A program made the translations under genes and the position numbers. This document shows positions 1 to 12,864 of a stretch of DNA of 64,000 nt, piece by piece. This stretch comes from Stenopsyche tienmushanensis. Its lineage: Eukaryota; Arthropoda; Insecta; Trichoptera; Stenopsychidae. The stretch lies in assembly GCA_008973525.1 (NCBI GenBank), contig WACJ01000081.1:806001-870000 (forward strand). Direction: 5' to 3'. The notes beneath the pieces were generated by a model. The model was not told where the DNA came from. It saw only the letters and a list, made by a program, of their open reading frames with translations, and did not search any database. Every line of letters begins with the position of its first letter. Positions within the stretch are counted from its first letter, which is position 1.

Positions 1-1385
1 TAATTATAAATATACGTATTTCCATAGGGGTTGAAATTAATATTAGGAAAACTTCGATGGTTCCTATGATGAATGCTGGAGGCTTCATTTTCATGCGAAT
101 CAACAATATTGTTACAGGGAGGGTTCCAAAGTTAAAATACCTGGGATCCGTTCACATTGGGGTGAATTTAATGAAGATTGAGACATGTTCATTATCTTAG
201 TTTAACTATAAAAACATCGACCGTAAATGGTCACGCTGTTCATAAGTAGCATAAATTTGATGATTTTCATAGTGGATGCAAAAAATGCTGGAAAAATAAA
301 ATCAGAGATCATTCATCAGATGCTTTCATATGAATTGTCATTTTTTTGTAATTGAAAAACATTGCTTTATATTGTATTATAGCTATCTATCTTTTAATTT
401 AAAGAATGGATGTAGGTCAATACTAGCTTTTTTGATAAATTTGTGTAATTTTATCCGATAAATAGGCTCAGAAATTATTTAATGGTTGGTGTTTGTGTTT
501 TTTGTTTCATATCAGCGTCACTTATTAAACCAATTAGATTTTCATAATTACTTATAGTTGAGTTTGCTAGCTTAACGGTCATGTAAAATTGACTTTGAAC
601 CCAAGAAGCGGAAAATTTGGTTGAAGATTATTTTTTAAAGCCTCAATAGTGCTCATAGTCAGAATAGTTAACACACTTCTGTATGTAATAAAATAGCGTT
701 ATATTCGCAGCTTATTTCATTGTACAAAATTTTAAATAATCTGGATTGAATTGGTCGAGATTTTACAAAGTTTGTTATTTTTTTTGCTTCATCTATATAT
801 TTTTTACAATTTTTTTACTTCTTTTTTTACTTTGTACATTTTTTAACGTTCCTGTGTTTAACCAGAAATTCAAAGATAATTTTTGAAAAATATTAAAATT
901 TTATACAAAGAATTTTTTCCAAATGTCATTTTGATGCATTCTTAAATATTTATTACCTCCAAAAGTATAACGAGCTAATTCCATGTGGATTATTTACGAA
1001 AAATTTCGATTCTACAATAATTCAATTCAATTTTGATTATTGAAACAACATAGGCTTTCCCATTTGTGAATTTGGTAATACTTTGGTGAAACTATATTTG
1101 CGCTTTGGATCTTTTTCTTGATGCCCAAGTTTTAAAGAATATTTTAATGCATACGATGATACATTATTTCATCAATTAACCTTTTGATTAGTGAGTGGGT
1201 TTAAAATTGCCGTAAACGTAAATGCGATATTCGTATGTGTACCGCTTATCGTCCATACAAATACATTTTTCTCTCAGGACCGCGCAACGTGAGTCAATCT
1301 TGTAAGTTAATAAATGAACCTTAACACTGTTGATAGCAAAAGATATTCATTCATTTATTCGCGTACACATAAACAATACCGATAT
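1..1385. other. AT-rich non-coding stretch
   Basis: No open frame with recognisable content is visible here on either strand. The stretch is AT-rich with many short homopolymer runs. I see no convincing repeat, RNA gene or splice pattern. Confidence 0.6.
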
Positions 1386-2075
1386 GGTATAACTCGACAT
1401 CGAAAAGGCATTCGACACTGTCTGGCACCGCGGTCTGATCCATAAAATAATATCCTTTCATTTTCTTGTTTATCTTATTAGGATGATCAAATCCTATCTG
1501 TGCAATAGATCACTTTCGGTAATCTTAAACAGAGCAACGTCAACTCCACAGTCTGTTTCAGTGAGAGTTCCTCAGGGCAGTATTTTAGGGCCTCATCTGT
1601 TCAACATTTACTTACATACCGACACCATCCCCATCAAACGTAGCACTCTACGCCGACGACATCGCATATTATACCAGCTCTCGGAGTAACAAGCTAATAG
1701 TCGGAAATCTCCAACGATCGCTAAAAGCTGCATTCAAATATTTCTTAACGGAAACTTAAACTAAACAAAGAAAAAACCGAAGCTATCTTGTTCTTCATGA
1801 AACTGAAAAATCTTCAAATTGATCCAATAAGTGTTGGGTCCAGCTCCATCGAATGGAAACCCCAAGTAAAATATTTGGGGGTGATTTAAGATAGAGGACT
1901 GAGGTGGAAAGCATAGGTGTCGGTGGCTCGAGCCTGCGGATTAGCAGCTTTGAAGGCGCTGCACTCCATTTTTCGTCGACGCAGTGCTCTTTCGGCCTCT
2001 AACAAATTTTTATTATACAAAACCCTGATTCGACCTACACTCATATACGCCGCTCCCGTCTGGAGCAAAAAGGTT
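1386..2075 (+). pseudogene. Decayed jockey-type non-LTR retrotransposon reverse transcriptase
   Basis: Conceptual translation gives reverse transcriptase landmarks in order: LDIEKAFDTVWHRGL near 1389-1434, VPQGSILGP near 1567-1594, then a YADDIAYYT-type catalytic box near 1651-1677 in a shifted frame. A downstream block near 1860-2070 reads like the connection/thumb region (WKPQVKYLGV, then ARACGLAALKALHSIFRR, then LLYKTLIRPTLIYAAPVW). The family copies RNA into DNA at a target nick during retrotransposition. Stops precede and interrupt the frame, a frameshift separates the PQG block from the YADD box, and no endonuclease domain or ORF1 is visible, so this is a 5'- and 3'-truncated dead copy. 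A second copy of the same family lies near 51.7 kb on the other strand with almost identical DNA around the DIEKAFDTVWHRGL box. Assignment to the jockey group rests on these motifs and was not tested by phylogeny. Confidence 0.85.
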
Positions 2076-2732
2076 TATACATAAATAAAGACCAATTTAT
2101 CTTTAAAACATCAAATAAATTTATCTGTTAATGTAATTTACTTCTATTTAGTTCGTTTTTAGCATCATTCCTCATAAGTAGCATATATCACCTTGAGCTC
2201 AATGATTGATGCTCTTATAATAATATCTCAAAAGCGGACATTTCATACGAATGCACTCATTAATCAGCAGATTTTTCAATAAAGACATACGCCTCGATAA
2301 GGACGATTATTGGATTTTCAACAATGCCATCCACGTGATCCGTGTTTTACGCAAGATAACGTGATACGTCTGCATTATGCGTCTTGATACTACGTGCTAT
2401 GGGACCAAATTACCAGTAAAAAGTTCTTACGCTATCTTCCCGTACACGTGTAGATGTTCAAGGACACGAGATGCAGAACGCTGCGTAAAATATGACCATA
2501 ATAATATTAAAAGAAAATAGCTTTTGCAACAACCTTAATAATTGATTTTGTCCATTTATTATATCGATCCGAGGGAATTCAATACATTTTCGTTAGTTCA
2601 CCTTGTTTTTATGTTCAGTTCAATTTATTTAGTTTGAAATCTTATCTTAAATTGGATTTAGTTTTTGGAAATAAAATTATAATATTTGTTATTTGAAGCT
2701 TTTGTATATAGAGTATATATGATAAATTTGAT
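2076..2732. other. Non-coding stretch, no recognised feature
   Basis: No gene is visible. A somewhat less AT-rich patch at about 2290-2470 contains several CACGTG/ACGTG-like words, but nothing I can assign. Confidence 0.5.
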
Positions 2733-3222
2733 ATGGGTGATCATATTTTTGAATCCTTAACAGGGGAGCTTTCAGTCGGAGATATTACGTCAGCAAAACG
2801 TTCGGGAAATCGTCGCGATCGGGAATCTCCGGCGAACTTCGTTTGTCTTCGGATATTCACCCGCCCAGCCGGATATGCCAACGTCAGTCTATTTGGAGGT
2901 TTCGCGGAGGGTGGTTCTCCCATTTCGCTTAACAAGAGAACAACGCTGAACACTATTCATTCTGCTACATGAATATTTAACAGTGCGAAAATTTAATTAT
3001 TGTGCTCTTAACCGATGATGAGAATTTCTCTGAATTTCGCAAAGTTCTCGCCGATTGTTATTTGAGAAGTTTTTGATAAAGATGATTTACCATTAATTTG
3101 AGTGCCAAGTTTGTGTAAAGTTGTTCATGCCGAGTACGTCCAATTTCGGATTTTCAAGTGATATTTGAGAATCATTTAATATGCGCAGGGAAAATTATTG
3201 AAGCCCTTCAAAGCCATCGAAG
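2733..3222 (+). promoter_or_regulatory. Candidate promoter / non-coding first exon block
   Basis: This block is clearly GC-richer than its surroundings at 2760-2960. It contains an arthropod initiator-like TCAGT at about 2772. It ends at a good 5' splice site, GAAG|GTAAGA, with the intron starting at 3223. The first dpr coding exon downstream is preceded by a 3' splice site at 14953, so a spliced upstream 5' UTR exon must exist somewhere. This block is one possible source, about 12 kb upstream. Short open frames of 79 and 70 codons overlap here on opposite strands but look like chance frames in GC-richer DNA. The exon assignment is an inference; a conserved enhancer or an unrelated repeat would look similar. 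Confidence 0.25.
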
Positions 3223-6200
3223 GTAAGATCGCATAAAATTATGATAATTTATTAAATCTCAAAATCATATTAAATATCAACCCCTCTATTGGACGAATAT
3301 AATTTTAATTGTAGAGACTAGGTTCGAATGAATATCTCAGGGGTGTAATATATGCACGGGTTAAATAAAGGTAACAAGCAGGCCATCCGAGAGGTCATCC
3401 GGGATAAAAACTAGACCCAAGGATTCTCAATCACTTTGAAAATATACGATTTAACAATGATAATAATTATTTAAATGATTGGGAATGATTTGGATGTGTT
3501 TGATAAAATAAGCGATAACATTTGGACACAAAAGGATAGCTTAATACGACGTTTCGGAATGATGTGCTTTATTCATTTTCAGGTTATTCCTGGAATATTT
3601 GTTTTCCGATGAATTATACTCCCTTCGTAATTGAACAAACCAAACAATGGTCCGCCAGAAGGCAATTTATTTTATGTTTCATCAAAACTTCTTCAAAGGC
3701 ATTCACATTAATTGGATTTTGAAAACATTTTTATTTTAATAAATTTCAACGTTTTATTATTTAATTATTACTTAAAATAATATATAAGCATGCAAAAAGA
3801 TCAATTAAAATTAATTTGAAACAACCCCCCATAAAAAGCTTTATTTATCAATTTTTTCAAATTTATAACATTATTTTGCAGATCATCTATTGACACAAAA
3901 TGCTTTTTATAAATGTATTTAATTTTGCATGTTAATTTTAGATAATCATTTATTTAATTCTATTTAATTAAAATAGTTTCATTTAAGCTCCATATTCTGA
4001 TTAAAATATTTGTTACAATTACTCGAACGATTGTAGAGCTTAGCTTTTAAGCTCTTCAAAGCGTAAGCTTTTTCATAAGAAGTTTTCATACATTTGCAAT
4101 ATAAAATATAGCTTCAAAAATAAATTTAAATTGGTACAAGCAAAAATCTTCAATGACAGTATTTTATATTGCAAAATTGTTGACAATACGTGCAATAATC
4201 TTTTTGCACGGTATGAGCATTAATTTGCATAGAGTGCTATGGATTTTAATTAAAAACATATCAACACACATTAATATCGCTTCCTCGCCCGGTTTTCAGG
4301 AAATTCCAAGGGAAAGAAAATACTTTTACAATGGCTTTCAGCCATGCATGTTGTCGCATTGTTTCTTGACCTGGTTTCTCATCCAACATCTACTGTTTGT
4401 TGCTTAAACATTCCCAGAACAATTATGCATTCAGAGAACAGGAGGAAAAAAACTTCAATCACGACGTATGCAAGTCATGGCAGCGATATTAAAATTCCTC
4501 CATTGAGAATGTATATGAAAGCCTTATAAATTATATCACATATGTGATGTTCATATAACGTATTTATAATACAAGAAACGATCGCTTTTCATAATCAAAT
4601 AGCTTTGGCATGGGGGGGGGTTGATTCTTGGATTTTTTTCAACTGGATAAAATTTTCATCATGCCAATATATTTGAGAGATCGGAAGTATTAATATATCT
4701 AGTCGATTGTCATGATGTAGATTCCCGGATCTAAAAAATAAATATAATACCGATGAGTAACTGGATTATAACAATCATCCCATAGATTCTATCGAAAATC
4801 CCAATTCTAATTATCCTATCCCAACTTAATCATATATGGAAGTTATTCTATGAAGATCGCCTATATTTGATAGCAGATATAGTATTTATAAAAGAAGAAT
4901 AATATTGTGGAGGTTATAATTTAATTTTGATGTTTGTTGTTACCGTATGGTCACGTTCCTCACAAGTAAAGCCACCTTATTAAATTATTTTATCCTTAAA
5001 ATATATTCTATTGGGATTGTCTATATTTGATAAAATATATGATACAATAAGACTTTGAAGTACACAAGAGCAAAAATTATAATTTAACAAACATAAACCT
5101 TCATGTAAACGATTGAATATTATCATTTAAATTTCGTACATTATATCCTATTTTAATAATCTCTTTCGATTTCATCCCCTTTTGAATATTACCCTTCTCA
5201 AAATAATTTATATTTGCTTCCTCCAGCATAATCCCAAAGGACGTCAATCATTCCTAAGGTCCCTTTGTGTTGATACCGTCGATTTAAGCCTGATTTAATT
5301 TCTTCTTAAATTATATCTACGGGCATTAAATATCAATATGTTTTCCCTCTTGGAACTAATTTCAGTTTTATATGACGGCGAATGGTTTTATAAAAAGCTC
5401 CAGCCTGCGGCAAAAAAGCTCCCTCATCAACTGGCTCTCAAGAGCGAAAGGTACAATTTAATTATTTCGCCATGTATTTTAAGCACATGAGGCTGCTCAA
5501 AGTCTTTTTCATTAGCAAATTTGCACCCCTTGGTTACTATTTCAAATAAATACGATAAAATTTTCAGCAAAATTAGCGATAAATCAATAATTCACTATTA
5601 AATTATTTTGATGGAGCTCTTATGACACATGAAATTTGGGACTTTTTAAATGGATTTCAATTGATTTGATGAGAAACAATATGCGCTTTGAATCTTAAAC
5701 TTTTTTTAATAAACATTTAAATGAGCATTTATAATTATTACATAATATAATTATTCAAGAAACAATGTAGTCAAAGCTTGAATAATTTACCGATTTGCAG
5801 ATTTACCACCTTATAGCAAGTTTCATATTTTTCGATTTGTTTTGGAAGTTTTTATATTGTATTTAGTCTTTTTTATTATAGTTTTGACATTTTTCAAGTT
5901 TTCTGAAATCAAAGTCAAAGTCAAATTCTTTGTACAAAAACTTGGCTGTGGCAACAATATTTTCAACTTCTACATTTAAAAAATACGACTCAATAACTTA
6001 GTTGATTTTATCTATAATAAGTCCTCGATATTTATATAGTGTTATCATACTATTCAATGACTATCTGATTTCTATGATGGATAATGGACACTCAAAAATT
6101 ATAAAACTCGTTTGTAAGCATATAAGAGTGTTGTAATAAGGTCGTTTTATACGTGGGTTGCATGTTTGTAATTTATTACCAAAGATTTCGTCAAATGTTT

Positions 6201-8473
6201 GTATTCTTTATACAAACTATCATTGAAATTAATAGCTCAATAGTGTTCAAATAACATGTTGTTTTCTTTCAAAACGAATCATATTATTTCAATTTCAAAT
6301 CAGCACTGCAATAAAAAATTCTGAGAAATAACATGTTCATGTAATCGAACAAATCATTTCAACGTCGCCATTCGGTCTGGAATATGGAAGCAAAGACACA
6401 ATATATCATACAGCTCGATTACCTTCAATACGAGGCTTATTTGATAGATTACATCTTTTATTTGCTCTTTATTTTGTGAGCCAATATTTCATGATATAGC
6501 ATTAATTAATCCGATTTGGGCTTATAATTAACCGATTGCGTGTGCAAACTGATTGACAAAATAGTTCAGAAATCTTTCGTCGTGGTGTTGTGGCCCTGAC
6601 TTAACCTACTCCATTAACCACCCACAATATTAATTACAATAAATATTCACACAAGCGCTATATATTTGAATTTAAAAAGCTGAGCATGAAAACTGTCCTT
6701 AATTTATTAATTAAAAATGCTTTTAATACATTCTTAAATAATTTTCATCTAATGGACATTAAGTAAAATGGTGTGTTAGTATGAAAGCAATTTAAAATGA
6801 ACACGTCCGAACAATGAATCTTAATATGCGGTCATTGTAGGCTACCATGTAGTTAAAATAGTTGGTCCCTAACTAGCATAAAGGAAAAGTAGGGAAGCTA
6901 AAAATAAATTATGGTCGTTAAGCTTTTTTAAAATGTCACCAAGATGAATCGCTTGAAATAAAGCAAAGCTTTTGTACAATCCTCTCTGTGATCTGAAATG
7001 GCTTGTGAATATCTTTGAAATAGTTTTTTCATTAGCACCATTCCAAGAATCGAATAAAGAAATATTTAGCAAAATTTGAATAAAAATGAAAAGCAAATCG
7101 AATCATCCCCTTCGCTTGACTTTCAAATTCTTTCAGCCCCTTCAAGCAATAATTTATAGTTTAAATTTGAATGCGAATTTCTAAAAAAATACAAATTCAA
7201 TATGAAGCTACATCCTAAATATCTACATTTTATTGGAAGCTTAATTGATGTTATCCAATCGCAATAATTATAATCAATTAATCCCTAAAATTTAGTATTT
7301 AATTAAATTTTGATTATAATTTTGTTGGAAGACATAAATATAAATTATGCAATTTGAATCCTTTTATAGAGCAAAAAATCTAAATACTGGATATACAGAA
7401 ACAATTAAACATCTGGATACATTTATTTAACGGTTGATGCAAATTATTTGTAGTATGTATATGACCTTTGGGAGTTAAAATCGAAAGACGCTGGTGTTTC
7501 ATTTGGAAAATAGCCATTATATTTTCACCTAAAAGTCTTTTAGTAGACAGTGTTTTTTTGGAGTACGACTTAATACAAATCTTTTTATATTTTTATCTTA
7601 ACGACAAACTATTACATATATTTAAGTCACCATTGACAACAAAACATTATAAAGTTTTAGTGACCTTTATTAAAACTTTGATTATACAAGTAGTATATAA
7701 TATATGATGTATTCTTCGTTAGCCTTGAGGCTTAATGGGGTAATTAATTTAGAATGTATTAGCTAAGAGTTAGAAATATGACCTTATTTACAAACACAAT
7801 TGCAATATTGCCTTTATCAAAACTTTTTAATTATGACACGATGTGATGAAGTATAAGTGTTTGGTAATAATTAATATCCAGGACTACATTGAAATGTAAT
7901 TTTAATGATGCTCAGTTAATAATGAAGCTTTGTATTTCAATAATAATGAAACATGATTGTGGTTAATAATTTGAAATCAAAAATAATCTGTGATGAATTT
8001 TTGATGGATATTAATAGGATTTAATTAGTGGTAGATTTATTTCATATTATTGCTTGTTTTTGATGTATAATTAGCATAGGATAGAACTATTTAAATGGAA
8101 GGTGAAGATAGAAAAAGATCTATGAGCTATTAACGAAACGATCTCTAATTTTAATTATTTTAACACATCCAGTCACTCAAAAGCGACTTTGCGCGACTTT
8201 ATTATTCGCTTTAGTATTTACTTTAAAAAAATCCCGACAATCTAGGTATAATAATAAGAGTTCAGGAACTAATCGACTATATAAATAGTTGATCTTGAAG
8301 GTTGTATTTTGAAGCCTAAATAATAGTATACCGAGTATCCATTTACATTTAAAATATAAGAATGGATTAAAATGTTTTTATGGCTTGCTGGGACAAAAAT
8401 GAAACTACTTTTTGTTGCCGATTAGTATTCGATGATTTTTTTTAAATGTATATACTATAATAATTATTATAAA
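3223..8473. other. Long AT-rich non-coding region
   Basis: About 5.2 kb without a recognisable gene. Open frames at 4153-4407, 4344-4529, 6869-7096 (minus) and 7468-7707 have AT-driven composition and no known domain. A run of nine to ten G lies at about 4611-4620. No complete transposon is seen. Confidence 0.5.
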
Positions 8474-8567
8474 ACATCACTCAATAAGTTCATAGGATTT
8501 TTTTTTTGAAGACATTGGGAAAAAATACCCAAATGGAAAAAAATCCTACAAACTTAATGAATGATGT
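8474..8567. repeat. Palindromic mariner-like mini-MITE
   Basis: A 94-bp near-perfect inverted repeat. The left arm starts ACATCACTCAATAAGTTCAT and the right arm, read on the other strand, starts ACATCATTCATTAAGTTTGT. Both run on into GGATTTTTTT, giving four mismatches over 31 bases. There is almost no unique interior, so it is a solo pair of terminal repeats, as in very short MITEs. The TAAGTT-type terminus resembles mariner ends, but the family is an inference. It has no coding capacity. Confidence 0.65.
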
Positions 8568-11159
8568 AGAAAAGTAGTATCTCTCAGATCTACGAAATCG
8601 AGGTTAATCCGGATCTAGACGATCAATGGAAGTATTACAACTTCTGATCTTCTTATTTTTTTTTTATAATAAATTTATACAAGATTTAACAGTTGGATTT
8701 AAATAATTTAGTAATTTAGTCATCTTAAATTCAAATCTGCAAGAAGTGTGATTAGCTACTTTATTTTAAAACATTTTAACTAAATGAAAATCATATCAAT
8801 GTGGTCTTTAATGATCTCATAAGGGAGATTATAAATACGAAGTTATTTGATACTTATAAATGAAAATACAATTCCAAATCAATATGTATAGTAAAAACAG
8901 GTATCTGGTAATAGTTAAGGATGCTAACAATTCGCAAGCCACGACCGCTGAAATTTTATTTTTTTAATTAAAAAACACAAAAAATATCGACCGCCGTTTT
9001 CGAACTTAATTTCGGCTCCAAAGAAAATATGCAAAACAGCGAGCAGTATTTAAGTCCTCGAAAGTGCGTGACTTTCCCCGATAAAGCCCCAACTTTCGCC
9101 CAATTGATAGCATCTCGCGAAGGCACGGGGCCTTATATTCGAATCGTGAATTTTGGCATAAATTCCATTCGTACACAACTTCTCGTTTTCGAAGTATCAA
9201 TCACGAATTCGGGTGGGATGAGGGCCGAAGCAGAGACGAAAGTCTTAAGCACCAAGAAGAAAACCTCCTGGATGTAATATCGGCGTTGAGTAGGGAGATT
9301 TGTGAGCAATTACACGAAACGTAATTTTGTAATGTTTCTGTCGCCGAACCTTGTAATTTTAGCCGGTATTATAATATGACAAATTATCGAATGCTGCTTG
9401 ATACCTCGAATTAAGCCCGAAAGCTACCAGAATTTATGTCCTGCGCCTACGATATATATTTAAAACATATTTTGCGTGTATTTAACGTTATTTATGTGAA
9501 TATTTCCCAGTCCTGCCACGGTGGTTTTATGGGGGAGCGTAATGTTCTGAAATCGTACCCCATATGTCTTTTCGCATTTCTCCAAATGTCCGTATGCTTT
9601 TGGGCAACAAAATGTCTCCGACGGATATCCTGGATCATTGCCATCTTCAGAGCACTTTAAGGTTTACTATTTGCTCCATGTAACACCTGTCTAAGCTTTC
9701 CTTTTCTACCTTTTGTCGCATGGCTTGAATAGGGACCCACCCTTAAGTATTTTTATTGCTGTTCATATGAATTCATATATCAGGCTAAGATCCCTAGAAG
9801 CATTTTTACGCTTAACACAATGTTCCTCAAATATTTTTTAAAATTCACACCGCTAAAATATCTCAAAATACTCCAATTAATTAAAACTATTCCACCACAA
9901 CATACAATATTAATATGATGCGAAATTTTTCGTTTTGACGGTGAAGCTTTATAACCATTATAAAATTGTGAAAATCGCCCATATAATTGATTAGCTTTAC
10001 AGTTCAATGAACATATCCCCGATGGTAAAAATAGTGACGTTAAAATAAATTGCTATAAACGACGCAATCCAATATCCTCAATGTAAGCTTTGCTCTTTGT
10101 GATGATAAAACATATTATCCGATAATGGAAAAATTGCTCTATAACCATCACTAATACATAAAGCGATATAATGTATTGTTAGATCAGATTAAAATAATGA
10201 CAAATAATGTATCATATGGATGTCCATGTTGTTATATAGTGTTTATTGATCAATATTCCATGTAAAGAGTCATTTTCTCATAATACTGATGACATGGTGC
10301 TTAGATTCACTTGGAATAATTTTGCCATAATTTTCATATCGACATTTGATACAACAATATAACAAAGGGCCATTTAATAACCTGTCAAATTTAGTAACCA
10401 CATCTATACCTCATAAATCCTTGAAAGGCATTTTGAAGTCATGAATTTCCATATTTAGCATAAACATAATTTTGTACTTAGTAAAATTATTTGGTTTACA
10501 TTAAAATATTTTTAGATTGATCTTATAATTGAATATAGCTTGAAAAATTATCAATTATATAAACTGATTAGGTAGTATGCCATTTAATTGATATTATATG
10601 TGAAAATGATGTGACTGTCAATGGAAGTTCTATGAGATTCAGATTACTGAAAATCATTGATAAAGTATATCAAACTGATTATAAAGATTATTGATTCTAC
10701 TATAAACATCTTAGACGGAAGGATATTCCGTATTTTTATGTAATAATTTCCATATATAAATTATACATTCAGTTTGTGCAAATTAATACAAATTTTGCTT
10801 ATTTAAATTATTATGATATATGATAAAGATTGATTATCAAAAAAGGTGGAAAATTTTGCCTGTTTTAAAAATAATGGCTACTAGTTTTAGATATGTTATA
10901 GACATATTTCTTATAGCTAATATTATGTTTTTGAAGCAAATGAAATATCTAAAACTTATCGAAAATCATTAAATTATCTACTTTAAAGTCGTTTTAACAA
11001 TCCCAAAGCGATTATGTTGAATATTTTTTTACTGTCCTTCCAAGAAAGATATTTGGTTGTAAGATCATATCATCAAATGCGAAAATGGTACTTTTGGCTA
11101 TAATTAGTCCAATATCAAACACATTGAAGGATAAAGGTATGAATTAAATAATATTGCTG
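8568..11159. other. Non-coding region with a GC-richer island at 9001-9330
   Basis: Most of this region is AT-rich and featureless. From about 9001 to 9330 the composition becomes markedly less AT-rich, with many CG dinucleotides and overlapping open frames on both strands (82 and 64 codons). Neither frame shows a recognised domain or clear exon boundaries. A conserved cis-regulatory element or an untranslated exon is possible, but nothing in the sequence decides this. Confidence 0.35.
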
Positions 11160-11243
11160 TGACCCTTGTCCATGAATGGTTATTGTTGAGGTTCAATAGT
11201 TCTGCAATGTACTGCTCGAGGCTATGATGATTATGCTAGCATA
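11160..11243 (+). repeat. 3' end of a non-LTR retrotransposon (fragment)
   Basis: The segment ends CAATAGTTCTGCAATGTACT followed by GCTCGAGGCTATGATGATTATG. This matches the end of the repeat finishing near 28815 (ATAGTTCTGTAGTGGACTGT, then a CTATGATGATGATGATG tail). A shared terminus that runs into an (ATG)n tail is the usual mark of a 5'-truncated LINE of the RTE or a similar group. No coding sequence is retained. The family name is an inference. Confidence 0.5.
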
Positions 11244-11800
11244 CAAATGAGAGCATGCTTCTGTAAATTTGGTATTCAATTAATTTTGCTAAATAATAAT
11301 TTAAAATTATTTTAACACAAATACGGCGGGTGATTTTTTGTAATGCTGTTTATTTAAATTCTCACTTAAATATGGATAATTTTAAAAGTTTTAAACATAT
11401 CTTATTTTTTTAATTATTTGAATATCTGCAGATTAAACCCATAGGCAACAAAATACAAAAAAAATATTTACACTCTTAAATAATCTTATGTCCTTAAAAA
11501 TCGTCTTATAATACCAATAAAAGCTTAAATTATTATTTTAAATGACTAAAACGAAAGATACGACGATTCATGTAAAACTAAAGTTCACCGTGTCTTATTC
11601 GAAGCACATGTCTCAAGATTTGATACTTATTTGAGGAAAAAGCATGTGAAACGATCTTAATTTAAATCTTATTTGTGACATATATATCGAGAATGACAAA
11701 TTACGTTAAAGTCATTGCGAATACGAGAATTCTCGTGACCCGTTGTTAACGTGTTAAAAATCAGCGATCCGAGTCCTTGACAAAAGACTCCATTAGCATA

Positions 11801-12864
11801 TACACTAAAACCTCTTTTTGTGCGACTTATTTTGTGCGATTTCGAAGTTATGCGGTTTTTTAAAGAAAATTTTTATTCCATAAAGAGGACGTCGAGATAT
11901 TTTTGTTAAAATAGGAAATAAACTACCAACACTAACCGAAATTTGGGACTATGTAAATCATATTGTATCTGCTATCGCTGAATTACGACCACACCCTTTA
12001 TTCTGGTTTAGATTTTTGAAAAAAATGATATTGTTTTTGGCATTTTTCCAATGTTTCGATGTTTACAAATACATTATCTAAAGGAATTTCCAAAATTTCA
12101 ATTACTTACGGAATTATTACTATTTTAGTGTCGCGGCAACTTGACCATAATGAAATCTTTTAACGAATTTTTTTCGAAACTACTTTTTTCTACACGGTTG
12201 ACATCATATCTCAAGTTTTAATTAATTCATTTACTTCAAACTGAGTATGAATATTTCCTATATAACCCTCTATTATTCCTACCAGATTTATGTCAAAATT
12301 TATTTTTTAACTATTTAAAAAAAAATGAAACTGACAAAATAAGGCTAAAAAATGACTTGACTGAATTTTTTTAAGCAGTTGCCATTTTGTGATTTTGTTT
12401 TTTGAGTTAGAGACTATAGTGACATCTTTACTAATTATGAATTATATTTTTGAAAAGAGAAAAACTACACAGAACAATGATGACACTGACACTGGTTATA
12501 CTGTTTTTTCTGAAGAAGAAAGCGATTTTGAGCCATATCGAAAATCGCAACCAAAATTATCATGCAACGATGATAGTTTGTAATTGAAATAATTAGTATT
12601 TCTCTAGTGGATGTCTAGCATTTGAGATGCCAGATGTTAGACATCCTTGAAATTTTACCAATGATGCAAGATATCTTTTAAATGTTACCAAAAATGCTAT
12701 TTTTAATTGCTTTGTTGTTTTCCTGTTTTTTTTATGCGATTTTGTTTATATTTTATAAAGCTGTTTCAAAGTTATGCGGTTTTTAAAATCCATGGAACGC
12801 ATCTTCCCTTTTTCTGTAAGTCATAGCTTTTGTCATAGCTACCGCACAAAAAGGTTTAAGTGTA
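11801..12864 (+). mobile_element. Pogo/Tc1-like DNA transposon remnant, copy A
   Basis: Terminal inverted repeats are visible. The left end reads TACACTAAAACCTCTTTTTG from 11801 and the right end, on the other strand, reads TACACTTAAACCTTTTTGTG from 12864. TA dinucleotides lie at both ends, as in Tc1/mariner/pogo insertions. Subterminal copies of a GTTATGCGGTTTT motif lie near 11860 and 12772 on the same strand. The roughly 1.06-kb body is about half the length of an autonomous element. It keeps an open frame at about 12389-12583 whose end is acidic (NNDDTDTGYTVFSEEESDFE), which could be the C-terminal end of a transposase. A second copy in inverse orientation lies at 31588-32472. The superfamily call rests on the ends and target site only. 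Confidence 0.7.

Noticed and set aside
2733..2972. 79-codon frame as a protein-coding exon
   Set aside because: An overlapping 70-codon frame is open on the other strand and no domain is present. The region is better described as a possible untranslated exon or regulatory block.
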